Assembly (NCBI GenBank): GCA_020059465.1
Contig: JAGVBZ010000048.1
Location: forward strand, 1 to 38,257
Reading direction: 5' to 3'
Length of the DNA stretch: 38,257 bases
Source: Brevinematales bacterium
GTDB lineage: Bacteria; Spirochaetota; Brevinematia; Brevinematales; GWF1-51-8
The translations under genes were made by a program, and so were the position numbers. Below, one piece after another: positions 8,636 to 15,744 of this stretch. Under the pieces are notes generated by a model, which saw nothing but the letters and a program-made list of their open reading frames with translations, ran no database searches and was not told the DNA's origin. Numbering within the stretch: the first letter of the stretch is position 1; the number at the start of each line of letters is the position of its first letter.

Positions 8636-8860
8636 TCCGACCCCTTTGAATGGGGTAAACACTTCGTCCCGTGCGGAATCGAACCGCCTTGTATCGCCAG
8701 TCGGGACTTTTATTAACGCTTCGGCACCCCGCTTTTGGCGGGGCAAGTGCTCAGCGTGACAAACGTCATTCCATGTCTGCTTCTGCCCGCCTTCCGTCGT
8801 CAGGCGGACAGGCGAAGCAGAATGCAGGCGAGCCTGCCGAGGAACTGTTAATATTGAACT
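8636..8860. repeat. Repeat-filled gap between tail tube and tail assembly genes
   Basis: 225 bp without a gene. Reading rightward it holds a partial double-hairpin repeat (GACCCCTTTGAATGGGGT), a tRNA-like minihelix (8664-8708), a hairpin CCCCGCTTTTGGCGGGG and repeat-like sequence of the type CAGCGTGACAAACGTCATTC. It looks like a pile-up of invasive elements behind the tail-tube stop. Confidence 0.6.
8664..8708 (-). ncRNA. tRNA-like minihelix (acceptor plus T-arm only)
   Basis: On the minus strand AGTCCCG (8708-8702) pairs with CGGGACG (8671-8665) at six of seven positions, like an acceptor stem. Just inside its 3' strand is a T-arm: GCGG, loop TTCGATT, CCGC. Only about 14 nt replace the D and anticodon arms. 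Seen directly as a fold. That it is transcribed or processed (for example by RNase P) is inference. Confidence 0.35.
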
Positions 8861-9808
8861 TTAAGCGTGCACAGTAACCTTCCGCTGGGTGATCCCGGCC
8901 ATCGTGTTGCCGCTGATATCCTGCAGCCCTCCGATCAGTACCTGGTATACCGCGCCTGCGGTCAGGGACGAGGTCGGGGTAAACGTGATCTTGCTCGTAT
9001 CCGGCGTACCGGTAACCACTTCGTGGACATACGCGCCCGCGACTATCGATTTATCCGAGTCCTTAATGAGGGTGATGTACTTCTGCACAGCCATCCAACT
9101 CTTGATCTCCTCGGCGATAATCACCTCGATGACCGAAGCCGCGTCGATATCCACAAGTCCTGCGTCATCGGCGGGAACCAGCGTCAGTACGTCGGAAATC
9201 TCGGCTTTGACGCTCGCTACCGTCGGGGGAGCCACATCGATACCGACCACATCGGGATCGCCCTCGATGCAGACGTTATAATTCGCGGGCTTCGACGAAT
9301 CGATGATACACTGGAGTTCGATATCGATCAATTTATCGTCCGCAGGGGTGATCTTGCGCGGGGTTTCCTTCATATTCACACCTTTCCAAAACGTCACATC
9401 GGCATGCAGGTAGGTCGGGTCGTCATTGCCGTCCGTCCCGCGCTTATTGATCGGGTGAACACGCACCATCACCGCTTCGTCGGACAGTTCGAGCCCGATC
9501 TGTGCGCCGTGACCTAACGCCTGATTCGCGCCGTCGGTGTAGAGTGTCGTCCACGGCATCGCGAGGCGCAGGTTGTCGATAGTGTACTCGGCGGCGCTGA
9601 ATTTCACGATTGCGCCCATGCCCTGCAGTTTGTACCCGACAGGCGTCTCGCCGTACTGGTGGAATTTCTGCTCGCGCACGTCCGGTTTGATCGTGAACTC
9701 CACGTCGCCCCGTGTCAGCCCTACATTGCGCTCCCCGGTTCCGTCGTCCACATATATCAGACACGGCCCGGAGATGACATTGGCCCTGTTTCCAAATTCT
9801 GTTGCCAT
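8861..9808 (-). CDS. Major tail tube protein with C-terminal Ig-like domain
   Basis: 315 aa, SD GGGAGGAAATAAA before ATG 9808. The first 200 residues have the beta-rich character of tail-tube proteins (GPCLIYVDD; DVEFTIKPDVREQKFHQYG; DKLIDIELQC). Residues about 205-315 (PPTVASVKAEISD..., ITFTPTSSLTAGAVYQVLIG, LQDISGNTMAG) match the SbsA/Big_5-type Ig-like domain found as surface decoration on tail tubes. It lies upstream of the tail-assembly and tape-measure genes. Highly expressed structural role inferred. Confidence 0.75.
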   Translation of the reverse strand: MATEFGNRANVISGPCLIYVDDGTGERNVGLTRGDVEFTIKPDVREQKFHQYGETPVGYKLQGMGAIVKFSAAEYTIDNLRLAMPWTTLYTDGANQALGHGAQIGLELSDEAVMVRVHPINKRGTDGNDDPTYLHADVTFWKGVNMKETPRKITPADDKLIDIELQCIIDSSKPANYNVCIEGDPDVVGIDVAPPTVASVKAEISDVLTLVPADDAGLVDIDAASVIEVIIAEEIKSWMAVQKYITLIKDSDKSIVAGAYVHEVVTGTPDTSKITFTPTSSLTAGAVYQVLIGGLQDISGNTMAGITQRKVTVHA

Positions 9809-9826
9809 TTTATTTCCTCCCTTATT

Positions 9827-10078
9827 TTATTCGAACTTGATATCGATCATTTTGTTCGACCGGTATTTTTTAAGAAGCTGGACATCGTCGTTTGCCGCCC
9901 ACACTGTAAGCTCGCCGTCCTTCCAGTCATGAAGCTGTTTCCCGAAAAGTTCCTCCAGCCCCATCCGCCTCAGGTTCAGCGTGACATGCTTCGTCACGGT
10001 AACAGTTACTTTCCTTTTTCCGTACGGCCGGGCGGTTTCCGCTCCCGTATCCGGTTCTTTCTTTTTCCCTATTGACAT
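9827..10078 (-). CDS. Small hypothetical tail-region protein
   Basis: 83 aa, start ATG 10078 behind GGGAGGAAATAT. Basic N-terminus (MSIGKKKEPD), then KRKVTVTVTKHVTLNLRRMG and a charged C-terminus. No family recognised. It lies between the tail-tube and tail-completion genes, so a minor tail role is likely from position only. Confidence 0.65.
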   Translation of the reverse strand: MSIGKKKEPDTGAETARPYGKRKVTVTVTKHVTLNLRRMGLEELFGKQLHDWKDGELTVWAANDDVQLLKKYRSNKMIDIKFE

Positions 10079-10097
10079 ATATTTCCTCCCTTAATTT

Positions 10098-10574
10098 TTA
10101 TTCTGTTGGAACATACGGCGCGAGATCGGCCTCGGCGCAGAATACGCTGAACGCGAACTCGATTTCGGCGTCGGCGACAGAATTCCCGCGTATCCGGGTG
10201 GACGTATCCGAGTAGTCGATCTGAGACGGCTTGATACCGATATGCTGCATCCCGGTAGCGTCCGTCTTCACCAGGTACGGCGATAACGCCGCGAGGATCG
10301 CATCCATCCAGCCGTCGGCTTCCGCCTCGGTCTTCCCGCATACCGCGAGCGACAGCGGCTGGAACACGTCGTACTTCCGGATCCTCATCACACGCTGGAA
10401 ATTCGGTTCTTTCCTCATCAGGACTTCTACCCGCGCCGGTTGTGTCAAAATACTCGCCCAGGGCGCGATTTTGTACGTCTGTTCCTCTTTCACATCGAGA
10501 AATATTTTACCGTCCTGTATTCCGGTCTGCGCAAGGATCAATTCCTTCAGATACGCTTTAAAAACACTGATCAT
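10098..10574 (-). CDS. Tail terminator-like protein (Mu gp37 / DUF1834-like)
   Basis: 158 aa. Location between the gpG-like and tail-tube genes, its length and pattern (ILAALSPYLVK; AEIEFAFSVFCAE) resemble the Mu gp37-type/tail-terminator group that caps the tail and joins it to the head. The start ATG follows GGAGACAGGG. A long open frame on the other strand here is a shadow. Family call by pattern and context, not by a signature motif. Confidence 0.55.
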   Translation of the reverse strand: MISVFKAYLKELILAQTGIQDGKIFLDVKEEQTYKIAPWASILTQPARVEVLMRKEPNFQRVMRIRKYDVFQPLSLAVCGKTEAEADGWMDAILAALSPYLVKTDATGMQHIGIKPSQIDYSDTSTRIRGNSVADAEIEFAFSVFCAEADLAPYVPTE

Positions 10575-10587
10575 CCCTGTCTCCTTA

Positions 10588-11100
10588 TTAAGCTCCGATC
10601 GGAGCCGAAGCGCGCCGCGTCAGCCAATCCCCGACCATATCGCAGATATCCTGCAAATCCTGCTCGCTGAAACCGAGGTACGGCCGCGCTGGCATATTCA
10701 CTTCTTTCACAAATACATCCTTGCCGTCCGCCCCGATGAAATGCAGGTAGCCCCCGTCCTTCGCCTTGATCACTCCGCCGTACTGGTGGATCGCGCTGTA
10801 TTCCTTGTTCGACAGCACCGATACCGACCGGGTGGACGGGTGTGTCTTATGCGTCACACTTCCCGCGAGCTGTCCTTTATCCGTCAGCGTCTTCCCGCCG
10901 TCGCGTTTCACCCGCCCGGACGGTTTCCACGGTTTTCCTGCAGGGGAGACCTGATCGAAAAACCGCTGTCCTGTCGCGGACACTTCGAATACCCCGATAG
11001 CGTTCAGAATCTTCGGCCAATCCTCCGGGATAAGCCTATCCAGTTCCCCGTTCAGGTCGTCGAACCCTTCGAGGATAAACGTTTCCTTAGCGGCCGACAT
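10588..11100 (-). CDS. Virion morphogenesis protein, Mu gpG / phage_tail_S family
   Basis: 170 aa. Shows the family pattern SPAGKPWKPSGRVKRDGGKT, LTDKGQLAGSV, EYSAIHQYGG and MPARPYLGFSEQDLQDI. In Mu the gpG protein acts in head-tail joining; in related phages the family is a tail completion protein. It lies between the neck and tail-terminator genes as in Mu-like genomes. Confidence 0.85.
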   Translation of the reverse strand: MSAAKETFILEGFDDLNGELDRLIPEDWPKILNAIGVFEVSATGQRFFDQVSPAGKPWKPSGRVKRDGGKTLTDKGQLAGSVTHKTHPSTRSVSVLSNKEYSAIHQYGGVIKAKDGGYLHFIGADGKDVFVKEVNMPARPYLGFSEQDLQDICDMVGDWLTRRASAPIGA

Positions 11101-11103
11101 TCT

Positions 11104-11571
11104 TTATCTCCGGATTGTCTTAATAAACTCCAATGCCTCATATACCAGATATCCGGTAACATCACAGAGGCGTTCCTCGGCGTTATCGTATTTATCAGCG
11201 CGCTCCCCCGCGTCCGACTTCCTCCCGAAATTGAGCGGCGTACCGGTCAGTTCGAGGTAATACATCGCGGCATGAACGCATTCGTGAGTTAGGGTAAACT
11301 CTTTTTCGCCATTGAGATGTATGATTATTTGCCCAATGAACCGCGAACGGATGCCGCCGATAAACCTTTCGTAGTTGAAAAATAATCCCTGATACTGTTC
11401 GTGTTTATCGCCATATTTATTATTCAGGTACCTCACCATCAGTTTATGCGTCCGGAAGATTAACAGGCGGATAATATGATCCCCGATATGGATGTTTTTC
11501 CGGTGGAACAGCGGTTTGCTTTTCGGTTTCATATTCGTCCCCTGTTTGATAGACGTATTACCGGATTTCAT
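11104..11571 (-). CDS. Neck-region protein with zinc metallopeptidase-like HExxH motif
   Basis: 155 aa from ATG 11571; a later ATG at 11532 is possible. Residues near 94-102 read LTHECVHAA, an HExxH zinc-peptidase signature, followed about 30 residues on by NAEERLCDVTGYL, whose glutamates could be a third ligand. The N-terminus is basic. No signal peptide. It lies between gp36-like and gpG-like genes, where Mu has no peptidase. It may process neck or host proteins, or the fold may have lost activity. Confidence 0.6.
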   Translation of the reverse strand: MKSGNTSIKQGTNMKPKSKPLFHRKNIHIGDHIIRLLIFRTHKLMVRYLNNKYGDKHEQYQGLFFNYERFIGGIRSRFIGQIIIHLNGEKEFTLTHECVHAAMYYLELTGTPLNFGRKSDAGERADKYDNAEERLCDVTGYLVYEALEFIKTIRR

Positions 11572-11573
11572 TC

Positions 11574-12011
11574 TTAAAACCCCTCCAAATTGAATGGGCT
11601 GTCTTTTCCTTTCCATTTCGCAGGCGACGACGGGGCGGTTTCCCCGGTATCCTCCGACGTCGTTCCGATATTGGCTTTCCCGGCGGCGATATCCCGCAAT
11701 ACTCCGACTGCGTCCTTATACTTCTCAAGGATCGCTTTCTCGGACGAATCCTCGGCGAGGCCTTTCCGTGTAACAATGTAGTAGATTGCCATATCGACGC
11801 AGAGGTCGGCGATCATCGGCGGTACGGGATCCAGCGGCACAGTTTTCCGGTTCGCAATATATCCGTCGATACGCGCGCTCGCCTTAACGATCATCGCGTC
11901 GATACGCGCCTCGATAACTGTTTCCTCTTCCGTAGACACGTCGGTCGCGTATTCCTTCGCCGCCGTTTCGCCCATCGCGTCGTAAATATCCTCTTTCGTA
12001 CAGTAAGGCAT
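11574..12011 (-). CDS. Mu gp36-like head-tail connector (DUF1320)
   Basis: 145 aa. Begins MPYCTKEDIYDAMGE, then a helical segment (ARIDAMIVKASARIDGYIAN) and DLCVDMAIYYIVTRKG, the pattern of the gp36/DUF1320 family that closes the head and connects the tail. The C-terminal 30 residues are low-complexity (GTTSEDTGETAPSS). Position after the capsid gene supports the call. Confidence 0.85.
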   Translation of the reverse strand: MPYCTKEDIYDAMGETAAKEYATDVSTEEETVIEARIDAMIVKASARIDGYIANRKTVPLDPVPPMIADLCVDMAIYYIVTRKGLAEDSSEKAILEKYKDAVGVLRDIAAGKANIGTTSEDTGETAPSSPAKWKGKDSPFNLEGF

Positions 12012-12080
12012 ACTAACCCCTTTAAATTGTCAATCCGAACCTTGTAAATTGTCATTCCATAAAATATAAGTTGTCAATCT
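12012..12080. repeat. Three iteron-like repeats with exact 22-bp spacing
   Basis: TTGTCAATC at 12027, TTGTCATTC at 12049 and TTGTCAATC at 12071 are direct repeats spaced 22 bp apart, about two helical turns, in an AT-rich stretch. Regular spacing suggests a protein-binding array on one DNA face. Which protein binds, if any, is unknown. Confidence 0.5.
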
Positions 12081-12120
12081 TCACCGTTCGCGGAGTCGAA
12101 CCGCCGGTTCCCGGTACGGA
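12081..12120 (-). ncRNA. tRNA T-arm-like hairpin
   Basis: Minus strand holds GCGG, loop TTCGACT, CCGC, enclosed by CCGT pairing with ACGG. It carries the TTCGANT T-loop signature but no D or anticodon arm. It resembles the minihelix at 8664-8708 and sits next to the 22-bp-spaced repeats. Transcription and function unknown. Confidence 0.3.
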
Positions 12121-12123
12121 ATA

Positions 12124-12192
12124 AATGTCATTGCGAGGCGAAGCCGAAGCAATCCGTTCGAAAACAGACTGCCGCGCTTCGCCCGCAGTGAC
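12124..12192. repeat. Dispersed repeat GTCATTGCGAGGCGAAGCC family
   Basis: Begins GTCATTGCGAGGCGAAGCCG, continues GAAGCAATCC and ends with CTTCGCCCGCAGTGACG. Relatives occur at 14867-14903, 24275-24350 and 32367-32414. In the first two of those it is translated in frame. Confidence 0.75.
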
Positions 12193-12198
12193 GTACTT

Positions 12199-12489
12199 TT
12201 ACTTCTTCGCTTCCGCCGCCTTCGCTTCCTGTTTAGAGGCGAGCTCAGCTTTCCTTTCGTCGGCTTTCGCCAAGATTTCCGCCTTCAGGCGCGCGATCTC
12301 GGCGTTCGCCGCTTCCATATTTGCCGGCGTGGCTGGAGCGGACACCTTCTGGTATACCGGTTGATCGCCCAGCTTCTTCGCGAGATACTTCTCCGCGAGA
12401 CCGGGGCTGACCTCGAACGGTTTACCCGGCCCGACTTTTCCGCTCAGACTGAGAACGGATATCTTTCTGATCCATACGTTTTCCGCCAT
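12199..12489 (-). CDS. Small head-region protein with C-terminal coiled coil
   Basis: 96 aa. The first 50 residues are beta-like (VWIRKISVLSLSGKVGPGKP), resembling small Mu-like proteins encoded after the capsid. The last 45 residues are an Ala/Lys/Glu-rich coil (AEIARLKAEILAKADERKAE). SD AAGGAGGGTAATAAAA. No precise family is claimed. Confidence 0.65.
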   Translation of the reverse strand: MAENVWIRKISVLSLSGKVGPGKPFEVSPGLAEKYLAKKLGDQPVYQKVSAPATPANMEAANAEIARLKAEILAKADERKAELASKQEAKAAEAKK

Positions 12490-12503
12490 TTTTATTACCC
12501 TCC

Positions 12504-13397
12504 TTAGGTGTTCACGAATTTCGCCATCAACTGCGGGAACCCGAATCCGGCGTTACCCTCGGAGTCGACGCCGACGTCGACCGATTTATCGTTGAACGTA
12601 TTGTCACGGGTCGCCACTTCCGGCCCCTGCGATTCGACGAACAGCAGAGGCTTCATACCCTGCTTCGTGCTGGCGAAATACCAGTCGTTCGCGTCGGCGA
12701 GGCGCGCGTCGGTAATCAGCGTATAACGCCCGTAGTAGGGGTTGTTCGATCCTGCGCGCATTGCGATGCCGACAGCCTCCTCGAACTTGCCGACCGCTTC
12801 GGGCGGGCAGACGATGAGGTCGGGGATGACGTTCAGCGCGCGTCCCTGATCGTTCGGGTAACGAGCCATCGCGGAGCGGCCGATAGCGATATCGGTCAGG
12901 ATATGATCGGCAGTATCCACCCCGTTACCGGTGAACAGGTTCTTGAATAAGCGCACTCCGGTGATATCGCTGAAGAACGGTACACCGTCGAACGCATATT
13001 CGGACTCGCCCGCTTCCAGCAGGTCGTAGATCACATTGGCGGGATACTGGTTACGGAATCCCTGACCCATACTGGTGACCCGGTCGCGGAGCATCTGCGA
13101 CAGTTTCGTCCCGGAACGGTCGAACGCTTTTTTATAGAGAACCTTGACCGCCATCGACCATGCGCGCTTCCGTACGGTATAGTCATAATCTTTTAGCGTC
13201 TCGATGATGCGCGGCCCGATCCATTCCACAACTGTCGGAAGCTGTCCGATCCATTCGAGCACTGTCAGGTTTTCGGAATCATGTATTTCCGATGTGAAAA
13301 ACTGATACGTGGTCGGGGTTTCCCGAAATACGTTATTGAAATCATCCCGTATCATTTTTTCGATACGGTTGAGTTCGTCGATTGAAATTCTCGGCAT
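12504..13397 (-). CDS. Major capsid protein, Mu gpT-like
   Basis: 297 aa. The pattern matches the Mu-like major head subunit: MPRISIDELNRIEKMIRDDF, TVLEWIGQLPTVVEWIGPR, DYTVRKRAWSMAVKVLYKKA, PDLIVCPPEAVGKFEEAVG and the end FGFPQLMAKFVNT. It forms the icosahedral shell. It follows the decoration and protease/scaffold genes as in Mu. The start ATG lies behind GGAGGGTAAATAA, directly next to a double-hairpin repeat. Confidence 0.93.
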   Translation of the reverse strand: MPRISIDELNRIEKMIRDDFNNVFRETPTTYQFFTSEIHDSENLTVLEWIGQLPTVVEWIGPRIIETLKDYDYTVRKRAWSMAVKVLYKKAFDRSGTKLSQMLRDRVTSMGQGFRNQYPANVIYDLLEAGESEYAFDGVPFFSDITGVRLFKNLFTGNGVDTADHILTDIAIGRSAMARYPNDQGRALNVIPDLIVCPPEAVGKFEEAVGIAMRAGSNNPYYGRYTLITDARLADANDWYFASTKQGMKPLLFVESQGPEVATRDNTFNDKSVDVGVDSEGNAGFGFPQLMAKFVNT

Positions 13398-13409
13398 TTA
13401 TTTACCCTC

Positions 13410-13476
13410 CGACCCCCACGGATTGGGGGAGTGCCGACAAGAGCCACGGATGGCGGAGTCGGCCGACAACACTATT
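13410..13476. repeat. Double-hairpin repeat, copy c
   Basis: GACCCCCACGGATTGGGGGA forms hairpin 1. GTGCCGAC...GTCGGCC forms an outer stem around GCCA-CGGA-TGGC. The GTC end abuts the capsid SD (GGAGG) on the minus strand. Confidence 0.85.
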
Positions 13477-13484
13477 TTCCCGCA

Positions 13485-14414
13485 TTAGAGCGAGAACACG
13501 AACAGGTTGACCTTTTTCGAGGCCAACGCCGCGCGCGCCGCGCCGGTAGTCGCATAAACCGTCACTTTTCCCGTGGCGCAGATGACGTCGGATATCGCTT
13601 TGTACGAACCCGGGTCTTCCGCGAACGTTGCAAACACAACACCCGCGCTGGTCATGGACGCGACCGCGATTTCGCCGGATGCGTCGGTCGTTTCCTGCGA
13701 GATGAGAACCGCGCTGGTAACAATCCTCTTGCCGTTCGCTTTCGCTACGCCCGCGCCTTTCGACTGGAGGTCGAGATCGACATCCGCGCCCGCTCCTTCG
13801 GCATAAAGCTTTCCGTTATACACGTCGACCGATTCGTTTCCTTTCGGTTTCAGTATGACGGCAACATTCGTTCCGGTACCCTTAGCCTCGACTTTGTTAT
13901 CGTCGAGACTCAGGACGGCCGCCTCTACAGCCGGATCGTCGGTCTCGATGGCGTCGCCCGCGGTCGTCGGACGTACGGCTGAATCCGCCGCGTCGCGGCT
14001 CATATCGCCGGAAACCGTCACGGGACCGGTAACGACCGGATCGATCAGCCAGCTTACACCGGCGACCACATCGATGATTTCACCGGCGATTACCCCATTG
14101 CCCGGAGTCATCGACAGCGCGGACGAACCGGAGAAGTAGACCATATTCCCGATATCGGTCTGCGCGGCGGCGGCGTTCGGGTATTCGAACGGAGTCCCGG
14201 CTTCGAGTTCGAGATAATCATCCTCTCCGTCTGCACCAGCGTTATGCTTCGCGATACCGGCGAAACGGTACCCGGAGACGTTATCGCCTTTACGGATTTT
14301 ACCGTCGGTATCGAACACGCCGAGTTCGTCGGTGTCGATTTCCTGCCCGGCGGCCATTATCCCCCGGCGTATTTTCGATACGCCGTTATTCCTGTACCTG
14401 AGTATCTGTGCCAT
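13485..14414 (-). CDS. Capsid decoration-like protein
   Basis: 309 aa. The N-terminal 120 residues (QILRYRNNGVSKIRRGIMAA, DVVAGVSWLIDPVV) resemble DUF2190-type capsid cement proteins. A second, unrecognised beta-rich part follows from about residue 125, ending KVTVYATTGAARAALASKKV. It lies between protease/scaffold and capsid. The start overlaps the previous stop (TAATG). Head surface role inferred from position and pattern. Confidence 0.65.
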   Translation of the reverse strand: MAQILRYRNNGVSKIRRGIMAAGQEIDTDELGVFDTDGKIRKGDNVSGYRFAGIAKHNAGADGEDDYLELEAGTPFEYPNAAAAQTDIGNMVYFSGSSALSMTPGNGVIAGEIIDVVAGVSWLIDPVVTGPVTVSGDMSRDAADSAVRPTTAGDAIETDDPAVEAAVLSLDDNKVEAKGTGTNVAVILKPKGNESVDVYNGKLYAEGAGADVDLDLQSKGAGVAKANGKRIVTSAVLISQETTDASGEIAVASMTSAGVVFATFAEDPGSYKAISDVICATGKVTVYATTGAARAALASKKVNLFVFSL

Positions 14415-14833
14415 TATTTACCTCCTTCTTCAGGATGGTCGAGCGCGCTGACACATTCGTCCTCATCCGCGAAGTCTGCGGAACCGCGTGCCGTCCCTTT
14501 GGTGAATTTTTCTTTCCCGTCGACTGCGGCGACCGAGTTTTCAGGCACCATTTCGGCGAAACCCGCGAGGATACCGTCGATATCTCTTTCCGCGAAATCC
14601 GCTGTCCCCGATTTTTCCAGTTCGATGAAACGCAGAACGCGCTTCACCCATTCGTCCTTTTTCGCGGGCAATAAACGCCCTTTACCGATCATCTCGGCGT
14701 CGGCGAAGCTCGCGACTTTTCCCAGAAGCGCGTCGGATTCGCTTTTAGCGATTTCCGCTTTCAATCCGGCGTTCTCTTTATCTTTCGCCGCGATGTCAGC
14801 TTCCAGTTTTGCGATCTTTTCAGCATCCGTCAT
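14414..14833 (-). CDS. Putative nested scaffold protein (internal start in the protease gene)
   Basis: 139 aa in the same frame as the protease. ATG 14833 is preceded by GAGGAGGATACAGAC, a strong SD in the middle of the longer gene. The product begins MTDAEKIAKLEADIAAKDKE and is coiled-coil rich, as scaffolds are. Known: Mu encodes scaffold Z as the in-frame 3' part of protease gene I. Inference: the same arrangement operates here. Confidence 0.65.
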   Translation of the reverse strand: MTDAEKIAKLEADIAAKDKENAGLKAEIAKSESDALLGKVASFADAEMIGKGRLLPAKKDEWVKRVLRFIELEKSGTADFAERDIDGILAGFAEMVPENSVAAVDGKEKFTKGTARGSADFADEDECVSALDHPEEGGK

Positions 14834-15544
14834 GTCTGTATCCTCCTCTTTATTTTCTTCTGAATCGTCATTGCGAGCGACCGAAGGGAGTGAAGCAATC
14901 TCTTCACTTTCCGCGAAACTCGCGGGTTCACGAACAGGGATAAACTCCCGCTTGATATAATCAATCTCCCATACCGGCAGTATATTATCCGCCCTCTCCT
15001 GTCCCTCTTTTTCGATCAGATAATCACGGCAACGTCCCAACAAGATACCGACCGAGTTCAGGCGGTTCTGCACAGGATCGAGTCCCTCGAAGTCAGCGAG
15101 TTCGAGCGGCGTTTCTATCGAGACAGTCCCGTCTTCATGATCCGCGAACTGTACCGCTTCAAGTCCTTTCACTGCGGGTTGTACTGCTCCGAGCATTCCG
15201 ACATGCCGCAAATACCATTTTCCCGGCTCGGGATTATTGGCGGTATCCGGGGTGTACAAACTCGCCGACACATGGTCGTAATATCCCTCGCGATTCTTTT
15301 TGATCATCTCAGGTTTAATCCGGTCGATCTCGGCAAATAAGAGATTCCCGACTTTCTCCAGCCGGATAATGTCGCCCATCGCCGGGTCGGAGAATTCAGG
15401 GTGACCGATCACAAGCTTGGCGTCTCCGACTGCAGGGTTATACGTCTGCTCTAACTCGGAAAGAATTTCATCTGTGATATCGAACTCTTTTCCGTTTGTC
15501 CCGCGAAATTTCCCCGTCTTCAATATCTGTATCTTTTTTGCCAC
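14414..15544 (-). CDS. Prohead protease with scaffold domain, Mu gpI-like
   Basis: 376 aa, GTG start at 15544 behind AGGAGGGTATC. Residues 1-170 match the Mu I-type head maturation protease (FDITDEILSELEQTYNP, KLVIGHPEFSDPAMGDI, YYDHVSASLYTPD, YLRHVGMLGAVQPAVKG). It cleaves itself and the scaffold during head assembly. The C-terminal third is scaffold coiled coil with its own internal start. A dispersed repeat is read in frame near residue 215 (EEIASLPSVARNDDS), apparently tolerated in the linker between the domains. Confidence 0.88.
   Translation of the reverse strand: MAKKIQILKTGKFRGTNGKEFDITDEILSELEQTYNPAVGDAKLVIGHPEFSDPAMGDIIRLEKVGNLLFAEIDRIKPEMIKKNREGYYDHVSASLYTPDTANNPEPGKWYLRHVGMLGAVQPAVKGLEAVQFADHEDGTVSIETPLELADFEGLDPVQNRLNSVGILLGRCRDYLIEKEGQERADNILPVWEIDYIKREFIPVREPASFAESEEIASLPSVARNDDSEENKEEDTDMTDAEKIAKLEADIAAKDKENAGLKAEIAKSESDALLGKVASFADAEMIGKGRLLPAKKDEWVKRVLRFIELEKSGTADFAERDIDGILAGFAEMVPENSVAAVDGKEKFTKGTARGSADFADEDECVSALDHPEEGGK
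14867..14903. repeat. Dispersed repeat inside the protease/scaffold gene
   Basis: GTCATTGCGAGCGACCGAAG followed by GGAGTGAAGCAATCTC is the same family as 12124-12192. It is translated in frame as EIASLPSVARND, between the protease and scaffold parts. Confidence 0.75.
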
Positions 15545-15589
15545 GATACCCTCCTTTAAATATTTTTTTCTCCTCGTTCCGCATTAAAA

Positions 15590-15733
15590 TTATTTAATGC
15601 TGGACTTGACTTTCCGATAATCCTGTAGTAGACTATTTGTAGAGCGTTTGGCCGAATCGATTTCCGGGAGTAGGCTTGATACCGTAAATCCCCGGATTAG
15701 ACAGGCGGAGACAAGCTCCTCCGCGACTGCCAC
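15590..15733 (-). CDS. Doubtful 47-aa open frame after the toxin fusion gene
   Basis: A GTG-initiated frame (MVAVAEELVSACLIRG...) runs to TAA at 15590 in the 200-bp gap between the portal-MuF-nuclease gene and the protease. A TTG lies one codon upstream. No good SD is visible, and the region forms hairpins (GCGGAG...CTCCGC at 15706-15724; CCGGGA...TCCCCGG at 15669-15700), so it may instead be structured RNA. It is noted because an immunity gene would be expected here. Confidence 0.2.
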   Translation of the reverse strand: MAVAEELVSACLIRGFTVSSLLPEIDSAKRSTNSLLQDYRKVKSSIK

Positions 15734-15744
15734 CAACGATAGGC

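Noticed and set aside
10231-11292. 353-aa open frame on the plus strand
   Set aside because: It lies antisense to the gp37-like and gpG-like genes, which have clear family patterns and SDs; a shadow of codon bias.
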